NCBI GenBank assembly: GCA_036365145.1 | Contig: JAEOAD010000015.1 | Span: 14,129,501 to 14,193,500, forward strand | DNA: 64,000 bases | Direction of reading: 5' to 3' | Source of the DNA: Orientallactaga sibirica | Taxonomy: Eukaryota > Chordata > Mammalia > Rodentia > Dipodidae | In this document: in pieces, positions 34,571 to 46,509 of the stretch | Numbering within the stretch: position 1 is the stretch's first letter | How the letters are laid out: every line of letters starts with the position of its first letter | Program-made: the position numbers and the translations under genes | Notes under the pieces: model-generated | The model's database searches: none | The model's input: only the letters and a program-made list of their open reading frames with translations | Told to the model about the DNA's origin: nothing

Positions 34571-37500
34571 ATTGGTACCCACAGGCTAGAAAACCTAACA
34601 AGTCGCCAAGGATTTTATCTATGTGTACCTGATGTTCATCTTATGCAATCCTTCCCTCAAAGGTCACTGAATATCATTGAAAAAAAAAAAAAACACCTAA
34701 AGTTAAGTGAGTGGCCTTCTTCCCTTCTTAAAGTATTTGCATTTCTCCATATCAGCTGAACCATGGAATTGGAGATTGGCAGCCATTATGCATATTGACA
34801 CCAACTTCTGTCCTTGGAAACTGGTGATTCAGATATGCATATGAGGAAGAAGCATCCCATGCCAAATACCAGAAATTCAGTTTTCTCATCTTTGTGCAAT
34901 TGCTGGCATTTTTTTCCCCAGTTAGCATGTGGGCCTCATGGCCACAGGAAGCTACCTGAAGCAATACTGCCCAGTAAATGTCCAGGTTGTTCAAACCAGG
35001 ATAGATTGTGTTCTGGACCCTAAAAGTCAGGTATCCTAATAAGAAGGGTCACTGAACCCTTTTCTACATCAGAATAGTGGCCAGAGTATGCAGAATGTAT
35101 TTGCCCAGGAGGCATAGCACTCAGACACAGAGAGGAGCAGGAAGATACAGCATCATTTAGTCAGCTCTAGGCTGAATGATGACAGTCAGTCAGCAGCTTT
35201 CCAGATGGTATACCAGAGGAAAGGATAGCTTTGTTCACCAAAACTCCAAGAATCCACCATATATCATTTAGCATAATAACCCATGGACTGTATCCAAGAG
35301 AATTAGGTATTTTCAATTTCCAAATGTGAAATTAGAGCACTAAATATACCATTAGAAAACATATCTGGGAATATGCAGATATTTTTACATGAACCCCAAT
35401 GTGTTTGTCTCTGTGTTTAAATCTTTGAGTTAAGAATGTGCACTAGATTTCTAATTTGATATGAAAACAAATACACATACATTTTTGCAGCATGGAATAG
35501 CAGACTGCATGTATTTTCAGTTCAAAGGTACCTGCTTTTTTATTTTCTCTGTTTTATGATGTCTTTTTTGTATTAAGAAATTACCTCCAGATATCATTAT
35601 AGAAAGATTGTTGCAGATATAGATAGCTGTGAAAACAGTTAGGGCAAATGAACCTATGCTGATCCTTAGATTCCAGATCTTACACTAACTGTTATTAACT
35701 ACAAGAAAGTCCCACTGCAGAAGATATTTTAATTTGTTCTATGCCTGTATGTCCAGAGTATTAAAATTATATTTTATATGTTTATCTATATCTTCCAATT
35801 ACACATCATCTGACTTTTTCGTAACATTACATAAGGACCTCTTCTTCCAAATGTCATGGAAATATATTCCTTCTGGTTGGATTGAAAAGAAGCTGAGCTG
35901 AAGTGTTTAAATGAATGTTCATGGGATGTATTAAGGGAAGCTCAACATGTTTAGATGCATTAGGATATTTCCACATGGTGAACAGAATTACTTTCAGATT
36001 AGCTGGAGTTATAAAATTAGTTTTATCTAATTCAGATTTGTATAGAGATAATGGGATATCCTAAAAACTTAGAAAAGATTAAAGAATTATCTCCTGATTA
36101 ATCATTGCATGAATTGTTTTTGTTCCCTCACCTGAATACTTGCTTTCATGCCTGAAGATGGGATGAGATGAGACTCTGAAGGAAATTCAAATAATAAAGG
36201 AAAGATAGTACCTGCCTCCAAGACTTTAGAAGTCAAGTACTAAGATAATTCTACCCTAACCAGTGTGTGGTAGGTGCTAAAGACCAGAGAGGAAACCTAG
36301 GAAGGAGGTCAGCAAGAGTAAGTCAGTCATAGGAATGTGAACCATTGTGCAGTCATTGGTCCGTAGGTTCAAAAAGCTTAGTGCTGAGAAACAAAGACAG
36401 AAGGATTCTTGGGGAAGGCAATACTCATATGAACCTTGCAGATTGGCTAGACCTTCTATGAGTAAAGCTGTAAGGAAAGAATCAGGTGAGAGGAAAGGTC
36501 ATTAGCAGAGACCTAGAGGCAGATCAAGTTCAGGAGATGGCAACGATTGACTTGCTGGAGTGTAGGGAAAGGGATGAACAGGAAAGGAAGTGTGGGGTCA
36601 GACCATGCCCACATGTGGATGTCAAATTAATTTTAAGCATAAAAAGGAGCCATCGAAGTGATGGGAGCAAAGTGGGTCTATGGTTACAGAGATTAGTCTG
36701 ATGGATGTTATTTATACTTGAGAGGATTAATATTCTGATGATCCAAGATTGAATCCTCTTCAGTGGTCTCTTAGCAACAAGAGTTGGGAAAATGTCCAAT
36801 TGAAAACAGTGACTTTACTGTATTTGCTCTTAAATCATTTCTAATATTCATAATTTAGGATAGATGTTAGCATCATTTTCCACTTGGTTTTACTTCATTG
36901 AAATCTAGATGTCTGAAAAGAGGTCTTTGTGAGTGAATTTATACTTGGGATTATAATGGAGATTTTTTTAGAATATGTTTTATGATACTGGATATCATGA
37001 AGGGCTATGATTTTTTTTTGTAACATGTAATTGATGTTTTGTAGAAGGCTTCTAGTGTTCATCAACAAAGGAGTAACTTTTCCATCTTAAGGCAATATTC
37101 ATTTATAAAGTCAGCTTTTTTCTGATTATCCTGTCTTTGCTATAAAACTAATATACTTTTCCAATATCTCTTTTCCATTTTTAATTTGGTTACTTTATTT
37201 TTATACATATTACATCATTTTTATACCAGCAGTTCTGAGTGAACATTTCTGATTTACTTGGGTTGATGAGGATTCTTTTTTCTGACATGAATTCATTTAT
37301 CTGAATGCACATTCACTCCATGGAGATGTCAGTTCCTGAGCTTCAACACTGCTGAGAAAACATGTTCAGAAATGGAGTTGTTTGTATTTGTGCATCTGCT
37401 TTAGGTAGGAAAGCTAGTAGAATAGGTGACATTATTTATATATTTAAAAAACAGTGTGAAGCATATTTCCTAAGGTAACTATACTTATAAGACCTATGAA

Positions 37501-37704
37501 TTGCCTTATTTTTGTATGGGCATGGTTGGAAGTCTTACGGAAGACATACAGATGAAATCATATCATAACATCAGCTTCAACAGCTTTTTCTAACTAGTAT
37601 TCATTGGTTATCCATATGAAACTACTGTTGGAATCTTAGATAAATAACCCAAGCATGTGAACTACATGACCAGAGCATCTTGTAATTATATGCTGACACT
37701 TTGG
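34571..37704. other. Unique-looking DNA
   Basis: About 3.1 kb with no clear repeat except an A tract near 34681. The frames at 34752-35023 and 36486-36799 are short and lie on both strands; no product is suggested. Confidence 0.4.
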
Positions 37705-37705
37705 T

Positions 37706-37843
37706 TTCCAAGGTAGGGTCTCACTCTAGCTCAGGCTGACCTGGAATTCACTGTGTAGTCTCAGGGTGGCCTCAAACTCATGGCAGTCTTCCTACCTCTG
37801 CCTCCTAAGTGCTGGGGTTAAAGGTGTGTGCCATCACACCCTG
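37706..37843 (-). mobile_element. B1 SINE, tail nearly lost
   Basis: CAAGGTAGGGTCTCACTCTA to GGGGTTAAAGGTGTGTGCCA. The usual T tract is missing on its left, while an unrelated A tract lies at 37866-37883. Confidence 0.88.
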
Positions 37844-38150
37844 CCTGACAGTATATTTTAATCACAAAAAAAAAAAAAAAAAAGATTCTCGTGTTGCTTT
37901 GAGTATAACCTCAAAGGTGATTCCTGATGTACTGAGATTTGTCTAGGCACACACTTTTCAAATTCAGTAAGTGCCTCTGATATTCTTGACCCTTCAATCA
38001 GTGCTTTGCCTAGAGGCTTTGATGGGGGAGAATGGAAGGAGTAAAAACCCGTAGGTGATTAAGTGTTCCTATAGGTGATAGAAAAATAGTAATGGATGAA
38101 TGGTTCTGAGAGAAGAGTTAAAAGGTAATGCACACAATTCTCTAAGGGCA

Positions 38151-38488
38151 TTTTCTTTATTTTTATGTTTATGTGTGTGCATATGAAGCATGTGTGGAGG
38201 TCAGAGGATAATCTTGGGTGCTGTTCCTTAGGAATGATGTCTTTATTTATTTATTTGTTGTTTACTTATTTATTTATCATACTGAAGATGAAGTCTCTCA
38301 TTGCTCTGAAGCATGCCACTTAGGCTATACTGGCTGGCCAGTGAATTAACCTGGCTCTGCCTCCCCAGTGTGGAGAATACAAATGGATATCATCACAGCA
38401 GACATTTTTGCATGGGTTCTAGAGCTCTAACTAAGAACCTCATGCTTACAAGGCAAGCACTTTAACAAATGAACCATCTCCCCAGGCT
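38151..38488 (-). mobile_element. Composite B2/B3-like SINE
   Basis: The plus strand shows GTGTGGAGGTCAGAGGATAA, CTGGCTGGCCAGTGAATTAA, TGCCTCCCCAGTGTGGAG, ACAAGGCAAGCACTTTAAC and ACCATCTCCCCAGG. A (GTT)n run follows at about 38500-38523. Confidence 0.8.
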
Positions 38489-38602
38489 GCATGTTTGTTA
38501 TTGTTGTTGTTGTTGTTGTTGTTTTAATTAAAACAAATAACTTCCAGATCTCCAGAAAAATAATGTGAGGAGATACTAAGAGCAAAGAATCAAGAACTGT
38601 GG

Positions 38603-39081
38603 TCAGTAGAAATGGGAAAATTAAAAATTATTACAAAGTGATATTACTCTTTTTTAAAAAATTTTTAATTATTTTTTATTTATTTTTGGAGAGAGAGACA
38701 GAGAGGGAGAGGAAGACAGAGATGGGCGCGCCAACAGTCTCTCAGCTGCTGTGAACGAAATCCAGATGTGTGCGCCCCCTTGTGGGCAAGTGCAGCATTG
38801 CGCCCTTGCTTCACTTTGCATCTGGCTAAACATGGGACCTGGAGATTGGAACCACTGGACCTTGGAACCAGCGTGCTTAGGCTTAGCAGGCAGGCGCCTT
38901 AGCCACTAAGCCATCTCTCCAGCCCAGTGATAATACTATTTGAAGAACAGGGGCTGGATGAGCATATCATGATGGCTCTGAGGATCATGACACCTACAAA
39001 AGCGGTGATATAATTTCCTGAGGCAAAGATAATAGATTGAAAGGCTAGTAGGCAAGGGGACCTGTTCAATTTCATAGTCTG
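38603..39081. repeat. Local duplication, copy 1 (holds a SINE)
   Basis: 38603-38652 plus 38926-39081, without the inserted SINE and one TSD copy, gives 190 bp matching 40825-41014 at about 95% by eye (roughly 10 differences). Shared words include GTAGAAATGGGAAAATTAA and GGCTCTGAGGATCATGACAC. Direct orientation, starts about 2.2 kb apart. Confidence 0.9.
38653..38925 (-). mobile_element. DIP-like SINE, long form, in a duplicated segment
   Basis: The plus strand runs from a TTTTTAATTATTTTTTATTT tail through GTGGGCAAGTGCAGCATTGC (long-form block) to AAGCCATCTCTCCAGCCC. The 16-bp TSD AGTGATATTACTCTTT / AGTGATAATACTATTT lies at 38637-38652 and 38926-38941. The empty site survives in copy 2 near 40859. 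Confidence 0.95.
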
Positions 39082-39341
39082 ATGCTACTTCTTATGTTGC
39101 TACCATTTGGCTAAAAACCATAAAATAAAAATCATTATAGATAGGGTCAGAATTTAAATTTTAATTGGAGAATTTCCCATATTTGTATATGAATGAAATG
39201 TCTGTATATAACACTGATAGTTCCCTCACATGTATTACATGTCCAGTTACATAAATTCATGCCTTTTTTTCAAATACATATTAACATTGCATATGAAATA
39301 TATTTTAGCTAATAGCATCATTCCCATTTTGGAGGGTTTCT

Positions 39342-39715
39342 TTGCAAGTGTGTGTTGTGTGAACATGCTTGTTCACATATTTTTGGGTAGATATTTATGT
39401 ATGAGGGTACATGTGCATGTGTGGGTGCATGCTTCTGAAGGCCAGAGGTCAATAGAGTTTCTTCATTGATTTCTCTCCACCATATTATTTCAGACAGGAA
39501 ATCTCATTGAACCTGGAGATCCCAGATTCAGCTAGACTAGTTGGCCAGAAGTTCTGGGGATCCTCCCTTCCCTGCCTCCACCCTCCATCTAGTAGAGCTG
39601 GGATTAAAGATGTACCCTTCTGTGTATAGCTTTTTCCCTAGGTAATAGGTATGCAAACTCAGGTCTTCATTCTTGAGTGTCAAGCACTTTACCAACTGAG
39701 CCATCTCTCCAGCCT
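39342..39715 (-). mobile_element. Composite B2/B3-like SINE
   Basis: GAAGGCCAGAGGTCAATAGA, CTAGTTGGCCAGAAGTTC, GAGCTGGGATTAAAGATG, GTCAAGCACTTTACCAACTG, ending CCATCTCTCCAGCCT. Confidence 0.85.
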
Positions 39716-40003
39716 GAGAGGGTTACTTATATGACTGAATCACTTTAACTTATTCTGTAGATGGGTATTCATAATATCTAATGTTTCTTTGTTCATATTT
39801 TTTAACCAGTTGTTTTCCTCTGGGACCAACAAGGCCCTTATTCTGCAATCTCTCTTATCTCTGTGGGTAATTTTCCTTCTTCTCCAAGGTTGCTTTCTCA
39901 GCAGTTACAAAATGCTGCTTTCTTCACACAAACTGAAGCCCCTAAGGAATCAATTCCACCCACTTCTCCCACACTTTAAATATTAAGAATGTAATCCATT
40001 ATC

Positions 40004-40006
<3 letters not shown>

Positions 40007-40053
<47 letters not shown>

Positions 40054-40290
40054 TATTATTATTATTAAGAGAGACAGAGAGAGAGAGGCAGAGAGAGAGA
40101 ATGGACACTCCAGCAGCCTCTCAGCTGCTGTGAACAAATTCCAGACACCCGTGCCCCCTTTGTGGGAAAGCACGGCATTGTGGTTGATTTTGTCACTTTA
40201 CATCTGGCCAAAAGTGGGACCTGGAGATGGAACAGGCATTCTTAGGCTTGGCTGGCAGGAGCCTTAACCACTACACCATAACTCCAGCCC
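40007..40290 (-). mobile_element. DIP-like SINE, long form, with (ATT)n tail
   Basis: The tail has grown into a (TTA/ATT)n run at about 40004-40066. The body includes GGAAAGCACGGCATTGTGG and ends ACCATAACTCCAGCCC. The TSD is ATCCATTATCTTT (39994-40006) and ATCCATTCTCTTT (40291-40303). Confidence 0.93.
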
Positions 40291-40303
40291 ATCCATTCTC
40301 TTT

Positions 40304-40824
40304 TAATCCAAAGGAACCGGAGTCTGTCATTTCCAAGGTTAAGGGGCAGCACTGTAGGATCTTTCCCATGGACCCCTTTATCTTTGGTCTTTTAATCCAC
40401 CAGCCCCTTTCCAGGTTTTTCACTTTCTCATCAGTGGTTCTGTCTCTACACAGAAATATTTCCCTATTCCATGAAATTCTGCATATTCCCTTAAGGTATA
40501 CTATGAAATTGCCATCCCTTTTCCATTTACACATCGACCCTTGCTTCTTATTTCTTTCTGGTGCAGTCATTTCTTAAATGGTTCTGCTTGCTGTTTGTCC
40601 TATGTTACCTGCCTCAGTTGTCTTTTAAATGTCCCCTGAAATATTTTTATGGTTACTTAAGTCTAGTGGAGTTTTTGTATTATGTTAAACTAAATGCTCT
40701 GAAGACTGAAATTACTGACCACCTGGAGTGTCATCATCAAGTTTATATGTTAGAAAAACAGGCAGGTGTTTTAAGAAGATGTGATATTCTACACCAGATA
40801 TTATGAACCCTTAAAAAATAAATA
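40304..40824. other. Unassigned non-coding DNA
   Basis: Overlapping frames on both strands (about 100-116 codons) begin in or beside the SINE and show no recognisable product. Confidence 0.4.
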
Positions 40825-41014
40825 TCAGTAGAAATGGGAAAATTAAAAATTATTACAAAGTGATAATACTCTTTGAAGAACAGGGGCTGGATGGGCATAT
40901 AATGATGGCTCTGAGGATCATGACACCTACAAAGATGATGATATCATTTCCTGAGGCAAAGATAATAGATTGAAAGGCTGGTAGGCAAGGGGACCTGTTC
41001 AGTTTCATAGTCTG
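40825..41014. repeat. Local duplication, copy 2 (empty site)
   Basis: 190 bp matching copy 1. The sequence ACAAAGTGATAATACTCTTT (from 40854) is uninterrupted here, exactly where copy 1 has a SINE. Confidence 0.9.
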
Positions 41015-41189
41015 GCTTTAGGCCTATATCTTTTAATCTAAAAAATTACTTGATTGGGTATCTCAGGAAAATAGCATGAGATTGATATATACATATATGG
41101 GCACTCTGGGTGCAGAACAGTGGATATAGCCCCCTAATACATCTCCAGAGAAAACTTATTAAAAACAAGAGGAACACTAATAATATATT

Positions 41190-41620
41190 AACATTATCTT
41201 AGCATTTAATGCTAGTAACTCTGCTAAGAGTTGTATATGCATTATTTTATTCAAGTTGTATATGAATCCTATGAGGAAAGACTTTCATTATTAACAAACA
41301 GAATAATGTAGCAATTAATATTTGGCTCTGATATTCAGATCTTGGATCAGTTGTTTTCTATCTGTGCCATTAGGGCCAAGTTATTTAACCTCTCTGTTTC
41401 AGAGTCCTAATAATAACCACCTAAAGCTTGTACAGGAAGTGGCCTGATCATATAAAGTCTTTTTAACAGTTCATGAAACATGGCTAGTATGTGGTAAATA
41501 TGAGCAATTATTTTCCACCCATCTTACAGATTATGAAAGCTAAGTCATGGAGACATTAACAACTAAAGAACATGCTACAATAAATCAGTGTCTTCTACTC
41601 CCTGGATTGCATTTAACCTT
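41190..41620. repeat. MIR relics
   Basis: 41330-41500 reads like a plus-strand MIR core (GGGCCAAGTTATTTAACCTC, TCTGTTTCAGAGTCC). The flanks 41190-41320 and 41500-41620 look like reversed MIR ends (ATGAATCCTATGAGGAAAG; CATCTTACAGATTATGAAAG). Ancient and diverged. Confidence 0.5.
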
Positions 41621-42309
41621 TATATAAGCCTGATTCATGGGATAAGAGGAAAAGGTTGAAATGATAACTTTGAGAAATACTTACTGAATCAATGTGTAGA
41701 CTAGTTCAAGAGACGGCATGATTACATGACCAGAAAGTCCTAGGTCACTGAGCTTTTTGAACTATAAGGAAGGCATCTTATTTTTGCTTTTTGCTTTTAT
41801 TGTGTTTGGTGCTTGATTTATTTTAAACCTTTTCTATTTGATATGATTTGTGTTCTTCCCATTCCATGTTTCCTGCTATATGATTGTTTCCTTACCTAAG
41901 TATTTTTTCTCATTGTCATTCCTGACTTTTGTTCATCCATCCATCTGTTTATCTATCCATTCTTCCATATTCCATTCATTTATTCCTATATATTTTCTGT
42001 CAGTAGCCTTCCCTGACCTACAAACAGGGAATTCCTATAGCACCAATAGTCTCTGCCTTAAAAAAAAAAAATCTTCTTACAGTGTTTTTAAATCACATAT
42101 AGTTTCATGATTGATGTCCCCACCAGAAACTAAGTCTTCTTAGGAAAGAGACCAAATGTTTATATTCTTTTATTGCTTATTATTCACTTAACTTGTGACT
42201 TTACTTTCCTATAGTGTATCATCAGATGAGGTGCTACCTTGGTAATGAGCATATATTATAGTTGATGAATTTGAAGCTCTACTATTAAAATATTTTTCCT
42301 TTTTACTGA
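41621..42309. other. Unassigned non-coding DNA
   Basis: Nothing recognised apart from short CCAT-rich and TTTAT-rich words near 41935-41985. Confidence 0.4.
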
Positions 42310-42425
42310 TAATTTGTTTTATTTTGAGGCAGAGTCTTGCTATGTAGCCCAGACTGTTCTTGAACTTGAAATCTTTCTGCCTCAGCCTCCAGACTTCAGG
42401 CATTACAGCCCTATGATGTGGCTAC
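42310..42425 (-). mobile_element. Old 7SL-derived SINE (B1-like), diverged
   Basis: GAGGCAGAGTCTTGCTATGT, AGCCCAGACTGTTCTTGAAC and CTGCCTCAGCCTCCAGACTT follow the B1/proto-B1 order on the minus strand. They differ from the young B1 copies (no CTCAGGGTGG block). Confidence 0.7.
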
Positions 42426-44500
42426 TAAATTATAATAGTTTTATTAAAATTCAGCATTTTTGTAACTATCTTCCATACTCCTCACCCTCCATGATGTGAT
42501 CTATCTCAAAAAATTCTAATATATTTGTCTAATGGGGAGTTATAAATTATAGATTCAGTACATCCCAAGAGGACAGCTCCTAATAGGGTTCTGTCTGTGC
42601 TGTCACACTACAACTTCTGTGCTGTAGATTTCTACTGCAGAATATTTTTTCAAAAATGGTCAAATGTTGTGTTAAAACAATGGTTACAAATTATGTGTCA
42701 GGTATACTATTGTTTAAAAGTTTTAACAAGCCAAATATAGTTTGAAGCACTCACCAAATAAAGATACAAATATTAATGCATTACTGTAATATATCTTTGA
42801 GCTAACCTAGTATACACTGGCTATATCAAGGTGGGGAAGTAAAGTATGCAGTGCGTTCAAAACTCATTTGACAACAGAAACCTTTTTAGAGCTGTTTTTC
42901 ATGTTGCTCTTTGGAAAACTGCATCATAATTGAGTCCTGTGTCGTAAGGAAGATCAGTGGGTAAGGGTTTGCTTGTTTTGGTTGTTGATGTTTCATTTTC
43001 AATGGATAAGTCTATGGTTAGAATACTTGCTTAATCCTGCTCTTTCCATTGCTGTGATTTCTTAGATCCTTCAACATGAATCCTCTTTCTGAATCTGTAT
43101 CCATGCCTTCTTCCTTCAGATTGACTGCTTTGTCTGTTGACTCACAATAAAGGTACACTAACCTCTTATAGACCCCTTGCTTACAAATCACAGGTTATTT
43201 CTCATTTAAGAAAAATTTCAAATAATTAAAATGTACTCTTTTCTGTATGAAAATGTATAATTATCTACTTACATACATACCTACATATGTGTGCATGTAC
43301 ATGCATGCACACACACACAACACAAAATATTAAGATCCTAGAATAGTATAGTTCCCTTAAACAAGGTCAGACTTATAGGAGAGTGCTCAGTTATGTGTTT
43401 ATTATAGAATAATTTCTTTGTAAGAATGTGTATATTATGGCCTTGGAAAATGTTTCATAATGATGAATAAATTACATTTATTCTAAGACTTAAGAATTCC
43501 TAAAAAGCTAAGGCTAACAATTAATACACAAATATTCACTGCTAAGTTAGTACATATGCATTAACTTTTACCATGTCTTGCTATTGATTTGAAGATTTTG
43601 AATCTTTCATTTAATCAGATTTAGGACCCTTTCCAGTAAGCTATATTTACAACCCTTTGCACATTTTCTGTAGGAAGGAGCATCAATGGAGACAGATATT
43701 GGAAGAATCATTTTTTTTCTAGCTTAATTTTTACTCCAGTATGATTTCATTTGGAAGGGGATATAGATATCAGATTTGAACACCATGTGGCTATGTACTA
43801 TCTATAGATGAGAGTACTCATTTATTATCTGTTGCTAATATCCCATTCCCTAGAGAGACTGTGTATCTTTCAACAAAATAGATTTATTTTGTCTCATCAG
43901 TATAGAAACACAAAGTTGAGAAGTGGCATCTGGTAATGCAAGTTAGCCTTTTTCTCTATTTCTAGCATATAGTCATGAGGATTCTAATTGCTTTATCTAA
44001 ACTTAATTACTTCTAAAGGTCATACAACATAGTCAGGTTAAGTTTCCACCCCCTCAATACATTTTTTGTTACAGATTCAGTTGCAACCTGTGAAGTCTTA
44101 ACATTACCTAACCATAATAATGATTTCCAGTTTGCACAAAATAAATCCACAAAACAAGCTCTCCATTTTGTGAAGGATGCCAAATGTTGCCTCACTTTCT
44201 CTGATTTTGACTGAAGAAAGAGACATGTTACCTCCAAGTTAGCCTTAAACCTTAATTGTACCCTCTGGGGCTCTGTAATTGAGAGGTGACTGTTCATCCA
44301 ATATTAAAAATAATTTTTTATCTTCATTTGATTCCTCAAGCTATTTCTTTGCTGAAAGGTGCTGGAGGTTAGGTAGACTGCCAACTGAACCATCCAAATC
44401 CATCTGCATATAGACACAAATCTTTGTGACCTTGGGGAGATGGATAGCTAGCTGATGTATATTTTATGGAGCAAGAAATGTATCTACTTTGGGGCTTTTC
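42426..44500. other. Unassigned non-coding DNA
   Basis: A small (CA)n run lies near 43308. The minus-strand frame at 44013-44297 is not recognisable. No confident repeat. Confidence 0.35.
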
Positions 44501-46490
44501 CTTCAGAGACATATATAACATAAAATGGAAAAATATTAATTTAAAATGAAAATAGAAATCATAGAAAAATTTAAATTGAGATTTTTACCTCTGTAAATTT
44601 AATTTTTATTGAGTTGTGTTCCTATGATATTAGTTTTTATAATATAGAAATAAAGATTATGTTCAATATTTATTAGAAACTAAGTTCCATGAGCATATTC
44701 AAGACTGAATATTCCCATTATTATTTTTTTAATTATAGGAAAATAGTTATTGATTTTAATTGTCACAAAAATTTTAAAATTATGAATTACTATTACCTTA
44801 AAGATTTTATTATTGATTTTAAGGTTCTTTAAAAGTTCAAGAATGAAAATTCATTAGGGGAAATATAAAACATCACAAAGAATCTTGTGTTATTAAAGAG
44901 CTTAACTAAATGCTTTCTTTCCCTGTCTGTCATAAGCCTGATGTGTCTTTAAATCTGGATCCTCACTAGATACCTAAGAGTTTCTTAGCATTCAAGGACA
45001 AACTATATAAACTAAAAGAATTAAAAGCTCTGACATAAAATGTTTAAGAATATATTTTCATCTGTAAGAACTTCTCCCTCTCTTCTGTGTAGCTCTCAAA
45101 ACCAAGCAGGGATAATTATCTGTTGTAGGTCTCTGTAAGTATCTTCACTGGTGATCTTTTGTGTTATGGAGTCTTACATCTTAAAAGATATAGTTTCAAC
45201 TAATTTTATTTTCTTAATGCATATCAAAATTTATGTCATATGTATCCATGATGTTTTCATGTTTGTTTTTACATTTTTATCATAAAATAAAGAAAAATAG
45301 AGAATAACAAAACTCTCTATCTACACACATATATGTATGTACTGTACACACACATACATAATTACTTGTGGTAAGTTCAATTTTTAATTCCTATTTTTGC
45401 TTTCAATATAATTTTGGTATACCAACTTAAAATGTGAATGTATATGAATGTTTTGGTGATATATTAAAAGGCCTTATAATCACATATTCATAAACTCAAG
45501 TAATATTAACTTCTTAAAACCTATAACATGTTATTTTTAGACTTATGAAATGTTTCATAAAGTCTTAAATGATACTTGTTTGTTTGATATAATATTCATT
45601 GGAATCTTAAGATAAAAGTTTCATTAGGCTATAGGTGTTGGATACATAGATTTTTGATGATGATTTCTTTCCAAAATAGGTTTTACAAAAATTCTCTTCT
45701 ATTTTTCAATGACCATAGGTAATAAAAATAAAATAACAAAAAAAAACAATGGCATTCAAAATGTGGGTAGACCTATTGTTATGTAAAAAGGTGACTTTTT
45801 GTCTTAAACTAATGTTTTATATTTTAAGATTAATTTTAACTTACAGTATAACATTAAGATATAAAAATTATGTCTTGTTTATCTGTGCTCTCCTCCTTCA
45901 AAACAGTGTTGTTTAAGGTCTGAATTTACTGTTTTATTTCTATTAGTTCATGTATTCTAAGGTATATAAATTTAAAAATATTGATTATGTTCTTTATCAT
46001 GTCCAAATCTGGCCAGCCACTTGTCATGCTATTATGTGTTTATGTTTTTTGTAGTTCATGCATAACTGCATAGTTTATGTTCTAATTAAGTGTTTGGATA
46101 TGCATAGATGCATTTTAGGATAATATTAAATTACTAATATTAGGTTTACAATATATTTAAAATAATTTGTCTCAAAACTTTTGGCTTTATGATTTTTCAT
46201 GCTGATTATAACAATTTTACAATTATCTTCTAAGTATAATCCCATATATATTAATTTGGATTCATTAACAAACCACAGGACTGTTAATATATTTTGAATA
46301 TATTTATGATTGTTATACTTTCTGTAAAATATAGCCTCTTGGTTTTTCATTTTAATTCCTAAATTTTATAATAACAATAAAGATAAAATTATAAAAAATA
46401 GACCATTGAATATGAAGAGATAAAATTACAAATATAAAGTATGCTTTCAGTTTAAAAAATCATGTTTTTAGACCAAAAAGGACACATGGA
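44500..46490. other. AT-rich stretch
   Basis: About 2 kb of strongly AT-rich DNA without identified repeats or frames. It lies directly upstream of the retroviral envelope remnant. Confidence 0.5.
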
Positions 46491-46509
46491 ATATGAAAAT
46501 ATGTATGTT

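Noticed and set aside
40227..40577. 116-codon frame
   Set aside because: Its start is inside a SINE and an equally long frame runs on the other strand, which suggests chance.
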